Source of the DNA: Cellulomonas sp. PhB143
GTDB taxonomy: Bacteria; Actinomycetota; Actinomycetes; Actinomycetales; Cellulomonadaceae
NCBI RefSeq assembly: GCF_003752595.1
Contig: NZ_RKIJ01000010.1
Location: forward strand, 62,001 to 126,000
DNA: 64,000 nt
Direction: 5' to 3'
Both the position numbers and the translations under genes were made by a program. Shown here one piece after another: positions 18,231 through 27,527 of the stretch. Position 1 is the first letter of the stretch; each line of letters opens with the position of its first letter. Below the pieces are notes generated by a model. That model was not told the DNA's origin, ran no database searches, and saw only the letters and a list, made by a program, of their open reading frames with translations.

Positions 18231-19241
18231 TCAGCCGCGCGCGGCGAGCTCGGCGCGGCGCGGCGGGTTGGCGCCCGCGCGGGACACCGTGACGGCCGCC
18301 ACCTGCACGCACCCGGCGAGGACGCGCCCGAGGCGCACCGGGTCGACCGCGCGGAGCGCGTCGCGGCGGTGCGCGCCCAGGAGCCCCTCCGTCCACAGGC
18401 CGTCGAGCAGCGCGCCCATGAACGAGTCGCCCGCGCCGACGGTGTCCACCACCGTGGTGGCCGGCGCGTCGACGGTCGTCTCCCGCTGGGTCCCGCCGTC
18501 GCCCGTGATCGCGACGGCGCCGTCCCCGCCGAGCGTCACCACGACGAGCGCCGGACCGCCGCGCTGCCACTCGCGCGCGACGTCGAGCGGGGCGCGTCCC
18601 GGCACCAGCCACTCCAGGTCCTCGTCGCTGACCTTGACGACGTCGGCGAGGCGCACGAGCTCCTCGATCTGCGGCCCGACGTCCTCGGGGCGTCCCATGA
18701 GCGAGGGCCTGGCGTTCGGGTCGTAGGTGATCGTCGCGTGCTCGCGCGCGCCGCGGACCAGCTCGAGGACGGCGGCGCCGCCGGGCTGCAGGACCGCGCC
18801 GATCGACCCGGTGTGCACGGCGAGCGCGCCCTCGTGGACGAGGGGGCCGGCCTCGAGGTCCCAGGTGATGTCGAACTCGTAGGTCGCGGCGCCCGTGCCG
18901 TCGAGGGTCGCCGCGGCGACGCTCGTGCGCTCGGCGCCCTCGCTGCCGGGGGCGAGCGTCACGTCCGACTCGGCGAGCCAGTCGCGGACCGCCGCGCCGT
19001 GCTCGTCCGGCCCCAGCCGGCACGCGAGGGTGGCGGCCCGGCCGAGGCGCCCGAGGGTCAGCGCGACGTTCGCGGGGCTGCCGCCGGGGTGCTCGTCCAC
19101 CGTCCCGTCGGCCCGGTGCACGACGTCCACCAGCGCCTCGCCGACCACCAGCACGTGCCCCCCGGCCGGGCTGCCGGGAGCGTCCCGCGTCGTCGTGCCC
19201 GCTTCCGGCACGCCCTCTGCCGTCGTCCCTGCTGCGCTCAC
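18231..19241 (-). CDS. PfkB-family carbohydrate kinase (fructokinase-like)
   Basis: ATP-dependent sugar kinase, 336 residues. The ribokinase-family motifs are [15 protein letters not shown] (substrate side) and [20 protein letters not shown] (the anion hole and catalytic aspartate, signature 2). [15 protein letters not shown] at the N-terminus is fructokinase-like. The GTG start overlaps the xseB stop (GTGA). An upstream ATG at 19331 would run through xseB, so I rejected it. Its position last in the exonuclease VII operon looks incidental; fructose is the likeliest substrate but ribose or adenosine cannot be ruled out. Confidence 0.88.
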   Translation of the reverse strand: MSAAGTTAEGVPEAGTTTRDAPGSPAGGHVLVVGEALVDVVHRADGTVDEHPGGSPANVALTLGRLGRAATLACRLGPDEHGAAVRDWLAESDVTLAPGSEGAERTSVAAATLDGTGAATYEFDITWDLEAGPLVHEGALAVHTGSIGAVLQPGGAAVLELVRGAREHATITYDPNARPSLMGRPEDVGPQIEELVRLADVVKVSDEDLEWLVPGRAPLDVAREWQRGGPALVVVTLGGDGAVAITGDGGTQRETTVDAPATTVVDTVGAGDSFMGALLDGLWTEGLLGAHRRDALRAVDPVRLGRVLAGCVQVAAVTVSRAGANPPRRAELAARG

Positions 19242-19534
19242 TCGTCGTCCTCCGTCGTGGTGGTGGGTGCGGTCCGCGACGCGCGGACCTGCTCGAGGCG
19301 CTCGCGCGCGCCGTCGAGCCGTCGCTGGCACTGGGCGGCGAGCGCCTCCCCGCGCTCCCAGAGCGCGAGCGACGCCTCGAGCGGCTCGCCCCCGGACTCC
19401 AGGCGCGCGACGACGCGGATCAGCTCGTCCTTCGCGTCCTCGTACCCGAGGGCGGCGACGTCCTCGGGAATCGTCGGACCCGAGCCCTCGTTGCTGCCGG
19501 GGGCCGGGGCCCCTGGCACGCTCTTCGTGGTCAT
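19238..19534 (-). CDS. xseB: exodeoxyribonuclease VII small subunit
   Basis: Small subunit of the single-strand-specific exonuclease VII, which partners XseA. 98 residues; the conserved core is LGYEDAKDELIRVVARLESGGEPLEASLALWERGE (given here only by its start and end: LGYEDAKDEL to LWERGEAL), the usual helical hairpin. A proline/glycine-rich N-terminal tail and an acidic C-terminus are added. It lies 88 bases downstream of xseA on the same strand. The stop overlaps the start of the sugar kinase gene. Confidence 0.93.
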   Translation of the reverse strand: MTTKSVPGAPAPGSNEGSGPTIPEDVAALGYEDAKDELIRVVARLESGGEPLEASLALWERGEALAAQCQRRLDGARERLEQVRASRTAPTTTTEDDE

Positions 19535-19622
19535 CGTCGTGCTCTCCCTGCTCCGGTCGGTCTGGTCGGTGCGTGTGCGGTGCGGGTCGCCGTCCTGCGG
19601 CGCCCCGGGCGCGCGGACCGGC

Positions 19623-20870
19623 TCACCCGGCGCGCGCCGCGAGGTCTCCGTGCGCGAGCCGGATGCGCAGCCGGTCGTCGGCCGAGACCTCCGCCGGGTC
19701 CCGCACGACCGCGCCGCCCGGGCCGTGCACGACGGCGTAGCCGCGCTCGAGCACGGCCGCCGGGGACAGCGCGCGCACCTGGGCGCGCAGCCGGTCGACC
19801 TCGCCCCCGGCCACTGCGATCCGGTGGGCGACGGACTGTCGGGCCCGCCGCACGGACTCGGCGACGTCGCGCTCGCGCGTGGTGACCATCGTCGTCGGGT
19901 CCTGCAGGACGGGCCGCGACCGGACGGCGTCGAGCCCGTGCTGCTCGCGCTCGAGGCGGGCGACGACCGCGGAGGCCATCCGGCCCCGGCACTGCTGGAG
20001 GCCGAGGCGCTCGGCCGCGACGTCGGGAACGACGCGCCTCGCAGCGTCCGTGGGCGTGGACGCGCGGTAGTCCGCGACGAGGTCGAGCAGCGGCGCGTCG
20101 GTCTCGTGCCCGATCGCGCTGACGAGCGGCGTGCGGCACCCGGCAGCGACCCGGACGAGGCGCTCGTTGCTGAACGGCAGGAGGTCCTCGACCGCCCCGC
20201 CGCCGCGGGCGACGACGATGACCTCGACGGACGGTTCGCGGTCGAGCTCCTCGATCGCGGACGCGACCTGGGGCACGGCGTCCGCGCCCTGGACGGCGAC
20301 CTCGCGGATCTCGAAGCGCACCTGCGGCCAGCGGTCGCGCGCGTTGACCACGACGTCGTGCTCCGCCTTGGAGTCGCGGCCGCAGACGAGCCCGACGACC
20401 GCCGGCAGGAACGGCAGGGGCCGCTTGTTCGCGGCGTCGAACAGGCCCTCCGCGGCGAGGACGCGCCGCAGCGCCTCGATCCGGGCGAGCAGCTCGCCGA
20501 CGCCGACGGTGCGGAACTCGCGCGCCTGCATCTGCAGCGCGCCGCGCTTGGTCCAGAACTGGGCCTTGGCGTGGACGACGACGTGCGAGCCCTCGGCGAG
20601 CGGGGCGTCCGAGGACTCGACCACGCGGGTCGCGCACGAGACGGACAGGGACTGGTCGAGGTCGGTGTCGCGCAGGGTGAGGAAGCAGGTGCCCGCCCGC
20701 CGGTTGAGCTGGACGACCTGGCCCTCGACCCACACGGGCGACATGCGGTCGACGTACTCCTTGATCTTGTGCGAGAGCAGTCGCACCGGCCAGGGGTGCT
20801 CGGGCGTCGTCTCGGCGGCGCGCTCGGGGAGCTGCGTCGGTGCGGCCGGTGCGTCAGTCACGGGTAACAC
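19623..20870 (-). CDS. xseA: exodeoxyribonuclease VII large subunit
   Basis: Catalytic large subunit, cleaving single-stranded DNA from both ends. About 415 residues: an N-terminal OB-fold (residues ~25-120, with [11 protein letters not shown] and CFLTLRD), then the catalytic domain ([53 protein letters not shown]), then a coiled-coil arm and a C-terminal [11 protein letters not shown] prefer the GTG at 20870, which has GGAGGGG at 9-base spacing; the GTG at 20861 and ATG at 20891 are alternatives. Divergent from ispH with about 60 bases between. Confidence 0.92.
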   Translation of the reverse strand: MLPVTDAPAAPTQLPERAAETTPEHPWPVRLLSHKIKEYVDRMSPVWVEGQVVQLNRRAGTCFLTLRDTDLDQSLSVSCATRVVESSDAPLAEGSHVVVHAKAQFWTKRGALQMQAREFRTVGVGELLARIEALRRVLAAEGLFDAANKRPLPFLPAVVGLVCGRDSKAEHDVVVNARDRWPQVRFEIREVAVQGADAVPQVASAIEELDREPSVEVIVVARGGGAVEDLLPFSNERLVRVAAGCRTPLVSAIGHETDAPLLDLVADYRASTPTDAARRVVPDVAAERLGLQQCRGRMASAVVARLEREQHGLDAVRSRPVLQDPTTMVTTRERDVAESVRRARQSVAHRIAVAGGEVDRLRAQVRALSPAAVLERGYAVVHGPGGAVVRDPAEVSADDRLRIRLAHGDLAARAG

Positions 20871-20931
20871 TCTGCACCACCCCTCCGACATCGGTCCGGT
20901 GCGTCCGCGGGCCGGGTGCTTAGATGGTCCG

Positions 20932-22098
20932 GTGAGCTCTGCGACTCGAGGACCGGCCCCCGGCCCCTCCGCCGAGAAGTCGAATTCCGCCCCTGATCCT
21001 TCGAGTTCCGAGGCGGAATTCGACTTCTCGGCGGACGGTGCGGACGCGGCGGACGGTGCGGACGGTGCGGAGGGTGCGGCGCCGGGGCGCCCGGCTCCGG
21101 CCCGCGGGCGCGTGCTGCTCGCCGCGCCGCGGGGGTACTGCGCCGGGGTGGACCGCGCCGTCGTCGCCGTGGAGAAGGCCCTCGAGCACTACGGCGCCCC
21201 CGTCTACGTGCGCAAGGAGATCGTCCACAACACGCACGTGGTGGAGACGCTCACACGCCGGGGCGCCGTCTTCGTCGACGAGACCGACGCCGTGCCGCGC
21301 GGCGCCCGGGTCGTGTTCTCGGCCCACGGCGTCTCGCCCGCGGTCCGTGACGCGGCACAGGAGCGTGGTCTCGACACGATCGACGCCACGTGCCCGCTGG
21401 TGACGAAGGTCCACAAGGAGGCCGCGCGCTTCGCGCGCGACGACTACGACATCCTCCTCATCGGTCACGAGGGCCACGAGGAGGTCGAGGGGACCGCCGG
21501 CGAGGCCCCCGAGCACGTCCGGCTGGTGACGTCGCCCGCCGCGGCCGACGACGTCGTGGTGCGGGACCCGGACAAGGTCGTGTGGATCTCGCAGACCACG
21601 CTCTCCGTCGACGAGACGATGGAGACGGTCCGGCGCCTGCGCGAGCGCTTCCCGACCTTGCAGGACCCGCCCTCGGACGACATCTGCTACGCGACGCAGA
21701 ACCGCCAGGTCGCGGTGAAGAAGTTGGCGCCGGAGTGCGACCTCGTGGTGGTCGTCGGGTCGGCGAACTCCTCGAACTCCGTCCGCCTCGTCGAGGTGGC
21801 GCTGGGAGCGGGTGCGCGGGACGCGCGGCGCGTGGACCGGGCCGCGGAGATCGACGAGGCCTGGCTGGCGGGGGCCCGGACCGTGGGAGTCACCTCGGGT
21901 GCGTCGGTCCCCGAGGTCCTCGTCGACGAGGTGCTCGCCATGCTCGCGGCGCGCGGGTTCGGCGAGGTGGAGGAGGTGCGCACCGCGACGGAGGACCTCA
22001 TGTTCTCCCTGCCTCGGGAGCTGCGCACGGACCTCGCCGCGGCGGGCCCAGCACCCGCGCGCGGGCACCGGCGCGCGCTCCCGGTGCAGCCGGGCTGA
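20932..22098 (+). CDS. ispH: 4-hydroxy-3-methylbut-2-enyl diphosphate reductase
   Basis: Last step of the MEP isoprenoid pathway, an Fe-S enzyme making IPP and DMAPP. Three cluster cysteines are visible in [23 protein letters not shown] and [11 protein letters not shown], with VFSAHGVSP between. From the GTG at 20932 the protein has 388 residues, about 55 more than usual. The extra N-terminus is encoded by palindromic element C and a 9-bp tandem repeat, both in frame. A GTG at 21112 (just before LLAAPRGYC) would give 328 residues, near the normal size, but has no visible ribosome site. TTAGAT, six bases before 20932, could serve as a -10. The function is firm; the start is not. Confidence 0.93.
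   Translation: MSSATRGPAPGPSAEKSNSAPDPSSSEAEFDFSADGADAADGADGAEGAAPGRPAPARGRVLLAAPRGYCAGVDRAVVAVEKALEHYGAPVYVRKEIVHNTHVVETLTRRGAVFVDETDAVPRGARVVFSAHGVSPAVRDAAQERGLDTIDATCPLVTKVHKEAARFARDDYDILLIGHEGHEEVEGTAGEAPEHVRLVTSPAAADDVVVRDPDKVVWISQTTLSVDETMETVRRLRERFPTLQDPPSDDICYATQNRQVAVKKLAPECDLVVVVGSANSSNSVRLVEVALGAGARDARRVDRAAEIDEAWLAGARTVGVTSGASVPEVLVDEVLAMLAARGFGEVEEVRTATEDLMFSLPRELRTDLAAAGPAPARGHRRALPVQPG
20969..21034. repeat. 66-bp palindromic element, copy C, within the 5' part of ispH
   Basis: A 23-bp perfect stem (20969-20991 with 21012-21034) closes a 20-base loop. Length, the first nine bases, TCGA at positions 12-15 and the block GCCCCTGATCC match copy A; the stem bases that differ from copy A are compensated on the other arm. 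It lies between divergent xseA and the conserved part of ispH. It is open in the ispH frame (22 codons, no stop). Confidence 0.8.
21031..21075 (+). repeat. 9-bp tandem repeat in the ispH N-terminal region
   Basis: Five units of the type GCGGACGGT follow directly after element C, giving an Ala-Asp-Gly repeat in the ispH frame ([15 protein letters not shown]). The repeat is expected to vary in copy number among strains. Confidence 0.8.
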
Positions 22099-22121
22099 GT
22101 GACGCCCGGTCGACCCGCCGG

Positions 22122-23462
22122 TCACGCGCTCGCGGCGGTGTCGTCCCCGTCCTCGTCGATCGCCACGACGGACTCGTTCACCGACGCGAGCAGCTCGGGG
22201 GCGCTGAGCGAGGTGAGGCGCAGATCGGCCGCGGGCGGGGAGTCGAGGGCGCCGTCGACCACCCCGAGGTCGGCGAACCGGCGTGCGCTGACCAGGACCC
22301 GGGTCTCGAGCGAGCCGACCGTGCGGTTGTACGCATCGGCGGTGCTCTGCAGGCCGCGGCCCAGCTTCGCGAGGTGCCCGCCCATGACGGTGAGCCGGCC
22401 GTGCAGCTCCTTGCCGAGGGTCAGGACCTGCTGGGCGTTCGTGGCGAGCGCGTCCTGGCGCCAGGCGTAGGCCACCGTCCGCAGGAGAGCGACCATCGTC
22501 ATCGGCGTGGCGATCACGACGTTCTTCTGCACGGCGTACTCGAGGATCGACGGGTCCTGCTCGACCGCGGCCGACAGGAACGACTCGGCTGGGACGAACA
22601 TCACCACGAACTCGGGCGCCGGTGAGAACTGGTCCCAGTACCGCTTCGCGCCCAGGTCGTCGACGTGCTTGCGGAAGTGGCGCGCGTGCGCGGCCATGCG
22701 CTGGGCGCGCACCGTCGGGTCGTCGCTCTGCTGGGCGTCGAGGTACCCGAGGAACGCGACCTTGGAGTCGACGACGACGTTCTTGCCGCCGGCGAGCCGG
22801 ATCACCATGTCGGGACGCAGCGCGCCGTCGTCGGTCGAGACCTGCGCCTGCTCGACGAAGTCGACGTGCGAGAGCATGCCGGCCGACTCCACGACCCGGC
22901 GCAGCTGGAGCTCTCCCCACGCGCCGCGGACCTGCGACGACCGCAGCGCCGTCACGAGCTGGTTCGTCTCGCTGCGCAGCGCCTCCGAGGACTCGCGCAT
23001 CGCCCGCACCTGCTCCTGCAGGGCGCCTGCGCCGGCGGCGCGCGCCTGCTCCGCGCCCGTCACCTGCTCGCGCACCCGCTCGAGCGACTGGGCCAGGGGC
23101 GCGACGAGCGTGCGCACCGACTCCTCGCGCCGGGCGAGCTGCGCCTCGCCCTCGACCTGGGAGGCGCGCAGGCGCTGCTCCGCGAGCCCGAGGAACTGCT
23201 CGTTGTTGGCGGCCAGCGCCTGGCCGGCGAGGCTGTGGAACCGCTCCGCGAGCCGCGCCTGGTCCTCGTTCATGCCGCGGATGCGCTGCTCGGCCGCTCG
23301 TTGCTCGGCGCCGACGGCGGCCTCCGCCCGGGTCACGCGCGCCTCGAGCCCGCGCGCCCTCACGGACTGGCGCGCGGAGGCGGCCAGCCACCCCACCCCA
23401 GCGCCCACCGCCAGGCCCACCAGGAGGACGACGACGATCAGCACCTGTGCTCCGGTATCCAT
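22122..23462 (-). CDS. rmuC: DNA recombination protein RmuC
   Basis: Membrane-anchored nuclease-fold protein that limits recombination at inverted repeats in E. coli. 446 residues: one N-terminal membrane segment (VLIVVVLLVGLAVGAGVGWL), a long coiled coil (residues ~35-175), then the conserved RmuC core (RGAWGELQLRRVVESAGM, DMVIRLAGGKNVVVDSKVAF, YWDQFSPAPEFVVMFVPAE, VVIATPMTMVALLRTVAY). The start ATG is placed just before the membrane segment. It converges with ispH and only 23 bases separate the stops. Confidence 0.93.
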   Translation of the reverse strand: MDTGAQVLIVVVLLVGLAVGAGVGWLAASARQSVRARGLEARVTRAEAAVGAEQRAAEQRIRGMNEDQARLAERFHSLAGQALAANNEQFLGLAEQRLRASQVEGEAQLARREESVRTLVAPLAQSLERVREQVTGAEQARAAGAGALQEQVRAMRESSEALRSETNQLVTALRSSQVRGAWGELQLRRVVESAGMLSHVDFVEQAQVSTDDGALRPDMVIRLAGGKNVVVDSKVAFLGYLDAQQSDDPTVRAQRMAAHARHFRKHVDDLGAKRYWDQFSPAPEFVVMFVPAESFLSAAVEQDPSILEYAVQKNVVIATPMTMVALLRTVAYAWRQDALATNAQQVLTLGKELHGRLTVMGGHLAKLGRGLQSTADAYNRTVGSLETRVLVSARRFADLGVVDGALDSPPAADLRLTSLSAPELLASVNESVVAIDEDGDDTAASA

Positions 23463-23607
23463 GGCTCGCACCCTGGCAGGTGCCACCGACACGGTCGGAC
23501 CGAGAGCCGGACGGAGCCCGACGGGAGACCGACGAGGGCTCACGGGGGGAGTCCGCCGGAGGATCCACAGAGCGCTCGCGACCCTCGTGCGCCGACCCGG
23601 GATGGCC

Positions 23608-23613
23608 TAACGT
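23608..23613 (+). promoter_or_regulatory. -10 element of the leaderless ABC exporter operon
   Basis: TAACGT ends 7 bases before the ATG at 23621, with no ribosome-binding sequence in between. Confidence 0.45.
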
Positions 23614-23620
23614 GTCCGTC

Positions 23621-24499
23621 ATGTCCGTCCCGCCGGCAGAACCGCCGACCGAGCACGGGTCCGAGGCCGCCCCCGACCCCGCGACCCCGCACGACCCCGC
23701 GGCCCCGCCCGGCCTTGCGACGCCGGGCGTCGCGGACGCGCGGACCCCGCCGGCGCTCGCGGTGCGCGGGCTGTGGAAGAGCTTCGGCAGCACGGTCGCG
23801 GTGCGCGGCATCTCCCTGGACGTCCCCCGCGGGTCGTTCTACGGCGTCGTCGGGCCCAACGGAGCGGGCAAGACCACGACGCTGTCGATGGCCACCGGGC
23901 TCCTGCGACCTGACGCGGGCAGCGTCCACGTGGGCGGGCGGGACCTGTGGGCCGACCCGGACGCCGTCAAGCGCACGGTCGGCGTCCTGCCCGACGGCGT
24001 GCGGCTGTTCGACCGGCTGACCGGAGCCCAGCTGATCACCTACACCGGCCTGCTGCGCGGGATGGACCGCGACACGGTGGCGGACCGCACGCAGGACCTC
24101 CTCGCGGCGCTCGACCTGGTGGGCGACGCCGGGCGGCTCGTCGTGGACTACTCCGCGGGGATGACCAAGAAGGTCGCCCTGGCGTGCGCGCTGATCCATG
24201 CCCCCGCCCTGCTGGTCCTCGACGAGCCGTTCGAGGCGGTCGACCCGGTCTCGGCGGCGAACATCCGCGAGATCCTCGCGGCGTTCGTCCGCACGGGCGG
24301 CACCGTGATCGTGTCCTCGCACGTCATGGACCTGGTCCAGCGCATGTGCGACCACGTCGCCGTGGTCTCCGACGGGATGGTGCTCGCCGCGGGCACGGTC
24401 GACGAGGTCCGGGCGGGCCGGAGCCTCGAGGACCGGTTCGTCGACCTGGTGGGCGGGCGTCGCGGCACGGAGGGGCTCTCGTGGTTGCGGACGTCCTGA
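23621..24499 (+). CDS. ABC exporter ATP-binding protein
   Basis: Nucleotide-binding subunit of an ABC-2-like exporter, 292 residues. After a 45-residue Pro/Ala-rich N-terminal tail come Walker A GPNGAGKTTT, the Q-loop region TVGVLPDGVRLFDRL, a degenerate signature YSAGMTKKVALACAL (SAGM instead of SGGQ), Walker B LLVLDEPFEAVDP and the switch histidine VSSHVMDLVQ. The membrane partner overlaps its 3' end. The cargo is unknown. The degenerate signature is common among bacterial ABC-2 ATPases and does not by itself mean loss of function. Confidence 0.9.
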   Translation: MSVPPAEPPTEHGSEAAPDPATPHDPAAPPGLATPGVADARTPPALAVRGLWKSFGSTVAVRGISLDVPRGSFYGVVGPNGAGKTTTLSMATGLLRPDAGSVHVGGRDLWADPDAVKRTVGVLPDGVRLFDRLTGAQLITYTGLLRGMDRDTVADRTQDLLAALDLVGDAGRLVVDYSAGMTKKVALACALIHAPALLVLDEPFEAVDPVSAANIREILAAFVRTGGTVIVSSHVMDLVQRMCDHVAVVSDGMVLAAGTVDEVRAGRSLEDRFVDLVGGRRGTEGLSWLRTS

Positions 24500-26064
24500 G
24501 GCTGCGGCTGACGCTCCTCGTCAACGGGTTCCGGCGCAGCGCCTGGCAGACCGTCGGGTTCCTCGTCGCGGCGGTCTACGTGCTGGTGCTCGTGGGCCTC
24601 GCCGTGGCGGGGACGGCCGCGCTCGGCGTCGGCGAGCCGGCGACGGCTCGCGACGCGGTCGTCGTCGGTGGTGCGCTCCTCGTCGTCGGCTGGTGGCTCC
24701 TCCCGCTGCTCTTCTTCGGCCAGGACCAGACGCTCGACCCGCAGCACTTCGTGCTCTTCGGCATCCCGGCGCGACGGCTGGCGACGGCGCTCGTCGTCGC
24801 CGCGTTCGTGGGCGTCGGGGGCACCGCCCTGGTGCTGCTCTCCGCGGGCTCGTCGCTCGCCTGGGTGCGCAGCCCCGCGCTCGTCCCCGTCGCGCTCGTC
24901 GGCGGCGCGCTCGGGGCGCTCGTGTGCGTCGTCGGGTCCCGCGCGCTGACCGCGGGGCTCGCCCCGGTGCTCGAGGGACGCCGCGTGCGCGAGCTGACGA
25001 GCGTCGCCGCGCTGGTCGTCGCCGTGGTCGCATGGTTCGCGTTCGTGCGCCTCACCAGCGGAGACGTCGGCCTGAGCCCGCAGGGGCTGCGCGACGGTGC
25101 CGCCTCGGTCGCGCACGTCGCGGCATGGACGCCGCTCGGGGCGCCGTGGGCGCTCGCCGGCGACGTCGCGGACCGTGCGTGGGCGGCGCTCCTCGTGCGG
25201 CTGACGATCACCGGTGCGACGCTCGCGCTCTGCGGGTGGTGGTGGTCCCGGGCGCTGGCGGCCGCGATGGTCACGCCGGCCCGATCGGTCGAGGGATCGC
25301 GCCAGGAGGGCCTCGGCTGGTTCGGCCGTCTGCCGGCGAGCCCCACGGGTGCGGTGGCCGCCCGCACGGCCACGTACTGGCTGCGCGACCCCCGGTACGC
25401 CGGGTCCCTGGCGATCGTGCCGCTCATGCCGGTCGTCCTCGTGGTGGTCTCGGGCGGGGACCTGCACGCGCCGGTGCTGCTGCTCGCCGCGCCGCTGGTC
25501 GCTGTGCTCTTCGGCTACAGCGTCTCGAACGACCTCGCGTACGACCACACCGCCTTCGCGCTGCACGTTGCCGTCGGGGTCTCCGGCCGCGCCGACCGGT
25601 GGGGGCGCTGCCTTCCGGCGCTGGTCCTCAGCCTCCCCGTCGTCCTGGTCTTCGCGGTGGCGTCCGTCGCGCTGACCGGGCGCTGGGACCTGCTGCCCGC
25701 GGTCCTCGGCCTGGCGCTCGGCTCGCTCGGCGTGGCCCTCGGCGTCTCGGGCGTCGTCTCGGCCCTCTACCTGTACCCGGTGCCGAAGCCGGGGGAGAGC
25801 CCGTTCAAGCAGCCGCAGGGCTCGGTGACCGCCTCCCTGGTCGGGCAGAGCATCGCGATGCTCGCGGTGTTCGTGCTCGGGCTGCCGACGCTCGTCCTGG
25901 CCGTGCTGACGCTGGCACTCGGCAACGACGTGCTCGGCTGGGCGACCCTCGCCGTCGGGCTGGCAGTCGGCGGCGTGGCGCTGGTCCTCGGCATGCGGCG
26001 CGGCGGCGCGATCTACGACCGGCGCGCCCCGGAGCTGCTCCAGCAGGTGCTCTCCTACCGCTGA
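24481..26064 (+). CDS. ABC exporter membrane protein, multi-pass
   Basis: Polytopic membrane partner of the preceding ATPase, 527 residues with around twelve hydrophobic stretches (for example VGFLVAAVYVLVLVGLAVAG, and LAIVPLMPVVLVVVSGG). I do not recognise a named family beyond large ABC-2-like permeases. The GTG at 24481 has GGAGGGG upstream and overlaps the ATPase gene by 19 bases, a strong sign that the two work together. The two extra sets of membrane spans suggest an internally duplicated permease. Confidence 0.85.
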   Translation: MVADVLRLRLTLLVNGFRRSAWQTVGFLVAAVYVLVLVGLAVAGTAALGVGEPATARDAVVVGGALLVVGWWLLPLLFFGQDQTLDPQHFVLFGIPARRLATALVVAAFVGVGGTALVLLSAGSSLAWVRSPALVPVALVGGALGALVCVVGSRALTAGLAPVLEGRRVRELTSVAALVVAVVAWFAFVRLTSGDVGLSPQGLRDGAASVAHVAAWTPLGAPWALAGDVADRAWAALLVRLTITGATLALCGWWWSRALAAAMVTPARSVEGSRQEGLGWFGRLPASPTGAVAARTATYWLRDPRYAGSLAIVPLMPVVLVVVSGGDLHAPVLLLAAPLVAVLFGYSVSNDLAYDHTAFALHVAVGVSGRADRWGRCLPALVLSLPVVLVFAVASVALTGRWDLLPAVLGLALGSLGVALGVSGVVSALYLYPVPKPGESPFKQPQGSVTASLVGQSIAMLAVFVLGLPTLVLAVLTLALGNDVLGWATLAVGLAVGGVALVLGMRRGGAIYDRRAPELLQQVLSYR

Positions 26065-26112
26065 GCGTCGCGTCGCCGGGCCGCCCCGTCGCACGCCCGC
26101 GCGCCCCGACCG

Positions 26113-26118
26113 TAGACT
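26113..26118 (+). promoter_or_regulatory. -10 element of leaderless ychF
   Basis: TAGACT ends 8 bases before the GTG start of ychF, and there is no Shine-Dalgarno sequence in the gap. Confidence 0.55.
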
Positions 26119-26126
26119 CTGGACAC

Positions 26127-27212
26127 GTGGCTCTCACTATCGGCATCGTCGGCCTGCCCAACGTCGGCAAGTCCACCCTCTTCAACGCGCTGACCCGCAA
26201 CCAGGTTCTCGCGGCGAACTACCCGTTCGCGACGATCGAGCCGAACATCGGCGTCGTCCCGCTGCCTGACCCGCGGTTGACCACGCTCGCCGAGATCTTC
26301 GGCAGCCAGAAGGTGCTGCCCGCGACGGTCTCGTTCGTCGACATCGCCGGGATCGTCAAGGGTGCGAGCGAGGGCGAGGGTCTCGGCAACAAGTTCCTCG
26401 CCAACATCCGTGAGGCCGAGGCGATCTGCCAGGTGACGCGCGCGTTCGACGACGCCGACGTCGTGCGCGTGGAGGGCTCCGTGGACTCCGCGGGCGACAT
26501 CGAGACGATCAGCACCGAGCTGATCCTGGCCGACCTCCAGACTCTCGAGAAGACGCTGCCGCGCCTCGAGAAGGAGGTCAAGATCAAGCGGGGCGACCCG
26601 GCCCTGGTCGCCGCCGCGCAGAAGGCCCAGGCGATCCTCGAGTCCGGCACCACGCTGTACCAGGGTGCCGCGGGCGCGGGCCTGGACCTCGCGGACGTCG
26701 CGTCCTTCCAGCTCCTGACGGCCAAGCCGTTCATCTACGTGTTCAACACGGACGACGCCGGGCTCGCCGACACCGAGCGCCAGCAGCGGCTGCGCGAGCT
26801 GGTCGCCCCTGCCCACGCCGTGTTCCTCGACGCGAAGTTCGAGTCGGAGCTCGTGGAGCTCGAGCCCGAGGAGGCTGCAGAGATGCTCGCCGAGACGGGG
26901 CAGGACGAACCTGGCCTCGACCAGCTCGCGCGCGTCGGCTTCGAGACGCTCGGGCTGCAGACCTACCTCACGGCCGGCCCCAAGGAGTCCCGCGCGTGGA
27001 CCATCCACCAGGGCTGGACGGCACCGCAGGCGGCCGGCGTCATCCACACCGACTTCGAGCGCGGGTTCATCAAGGCGGAGGTCGTCTCGTTCGAGGACCT
27101 CGTCGCCGCCGGGTCCGTCGCGGCGGCGCGGGCGGCGGGCAAGGCGCGGATCGAGGGCAAGGACTACGTGATGGCCGACGGCGACGTGGTGGAGTTCAGG
27201 TTTAACGTCTAG
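26127..27212 (+). CDS. ychF: redox-regulated ATPase YchF (Obg-like)
   Basis: TRAFAC-class P-loop protein of the Obg family that prefers ATP and associates with ribosomes. 361 residues, normal length. P-loop GLPNVGKST at residues 8-16, the switch II region VDIAGIVKGASEGEGLGNKFL, and the G4-like VFNTDDAG (not NKxD, in keeping with ATP use). A C-terminal TGS domain follows (TAGPKESRAWTIHQGWTA, then VIHTDFERGFIKAEVV). The last codons carry AGG and TTT, unusual for this genome. They lie in the direct repeat that borders the island, so the extreme 3' end was probably supplied by the inserted DNA. Confidence 0.95.
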   Translation: MALTIGIVGLPNVGKSTLFNALTRNQVLAANYPFATIEPNIGVVPLPDPRLTTLAEIFGSQKVLPATVSFVDIAGIVKGASEGEGLGNKFLANIREAEAICQVTRAFDDADVVRVEGSVDSAGDIETISTELILADLQTLEKTLPRLEKEVKIKRGDPALVAAAQKAQAILESGTTLYQGAAGAGLDLADVASFQLLTAKPFIYVFNTDDAGLADTERQQRLRELVAPAHAVFLDAKFESELVELEPEEAAEMLAETGQDEPGLDQLARVGFETLGLQTYLTAGPKESRAWTIHQGWTAPQAAGVIHTDFERGFIKAEVVSFEDLVAAGSVAAARAAGKARIEGKDYVMADGDVVEFRFNV

Positions 27213-27214
27213 CG
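27188..27214 (+). repeat. left direct repeat of the ychF-end island (attL-like)
   Basis: 27 bases spanning the ychF stop: GGTGGAGTTC, then AGGTTT, then AACGTCTAGCG. It matches the right copy at 25 of 27 positions. Its variant codons AGG and TTT are rare in this genome, which suggests that the 3' half came with the island. Confidence 0.8.
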
Positions 27215-27237
27215 TTATTGACGCAGTGCGTTATACG
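27203..27237 (+). promoter_or_regulatory. putative higBA promoter/operator
   Basis: It contains the inverted repeat TAACG-TCTAG-CGTTA (27203-27217), a repeated GCGTTAT (27212-27218 and 27228-27234) and a TATACG -10-like hexamer (27232-27237) that ends 8 bases before the higB GTG. HigA proteins usually bind palindromes over their own promoter. The repeats are seen; the binding is inferred. Confidence 0.5.
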
Positions 27238-27245
27238 CTGCTCGC

Positions 27246-27527
27246 GTGATCAGATCGTTCGGCGACAGGGACACCGAGCGGCTGTGGCGTCGTGAACGCG
27301 TGCCCTCGATCGATCCTCGGATCCATCGAGTCGCGCTGCGCAAGCTTCGTCAGGTGGGATCCGCGGAGTCGCTCGATGACCTCCGTGTGCCACCGGGAAA
27401 CAGGCTCGAGGCGTTGAAGGGCGATCGAGCCGGGCGGCACAGCATCAGAATCAACGACCAGTGGCGGATCTGCTTCGTGTGGACCGATGCGGGTCCGGAG
27501 GAGGTGGAGATCGTTGACTACCACTGA
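27246..27527 (+). CDS. higB: HigB-type toxin (RelE superfamily, ribosome-dependent mRNA interferase)
   Basis: 93-residue toxin that by family cleaves mRNA on the ribosome. The start VIRSFGDRDTERLW and the core PPGNRLEALKGDRAGRHSIRINDQWRICFVW are typical of HigB (key stretch GRHSIRINDQWRICF near residues 64-78). GTG start with a -10-like hexamer 8 bases upstream, so probably leaderless. It precedes its antitoxin, the order that defines higBA. Lower GC than the flanking genes and location in the repeat-bounded island indicate transfer. Confidence 0.9.
   Translation: MIRSFGDRDTERLWRRERVPSIDPRIHRVALRKLRQVGSAESLDDLRVPPGNRLEALKGDRAGRHSIRINDQWRICFVWTDAGPEEVEIVDYH

Noticed and set aside
21031-21075. 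The tandem repeat in ispH as a CRISPR-like array.
   Set aside because: Units are 9 bases, directly adjacent and in frame, with no spacers. It is a coding minisatellite. No CRISPR array or cas gene was seen anywhere in the window.
23621-24499. The SAGM signature of the ABC exporter ATPase as evidence of inactivation.
   Set aside because: Walker A, Walker B and the switch histidine are intact, and variant signatures are usual in ABC-2-type ATPases.
27487-27513. An ATG start for higA at 27487.
   Set aside because: It lacks a ribosome site and adds an Arg-rich stretch not seen in HigA proteins. The TTG at 27514 has GGAGGAGGT at the right distance.
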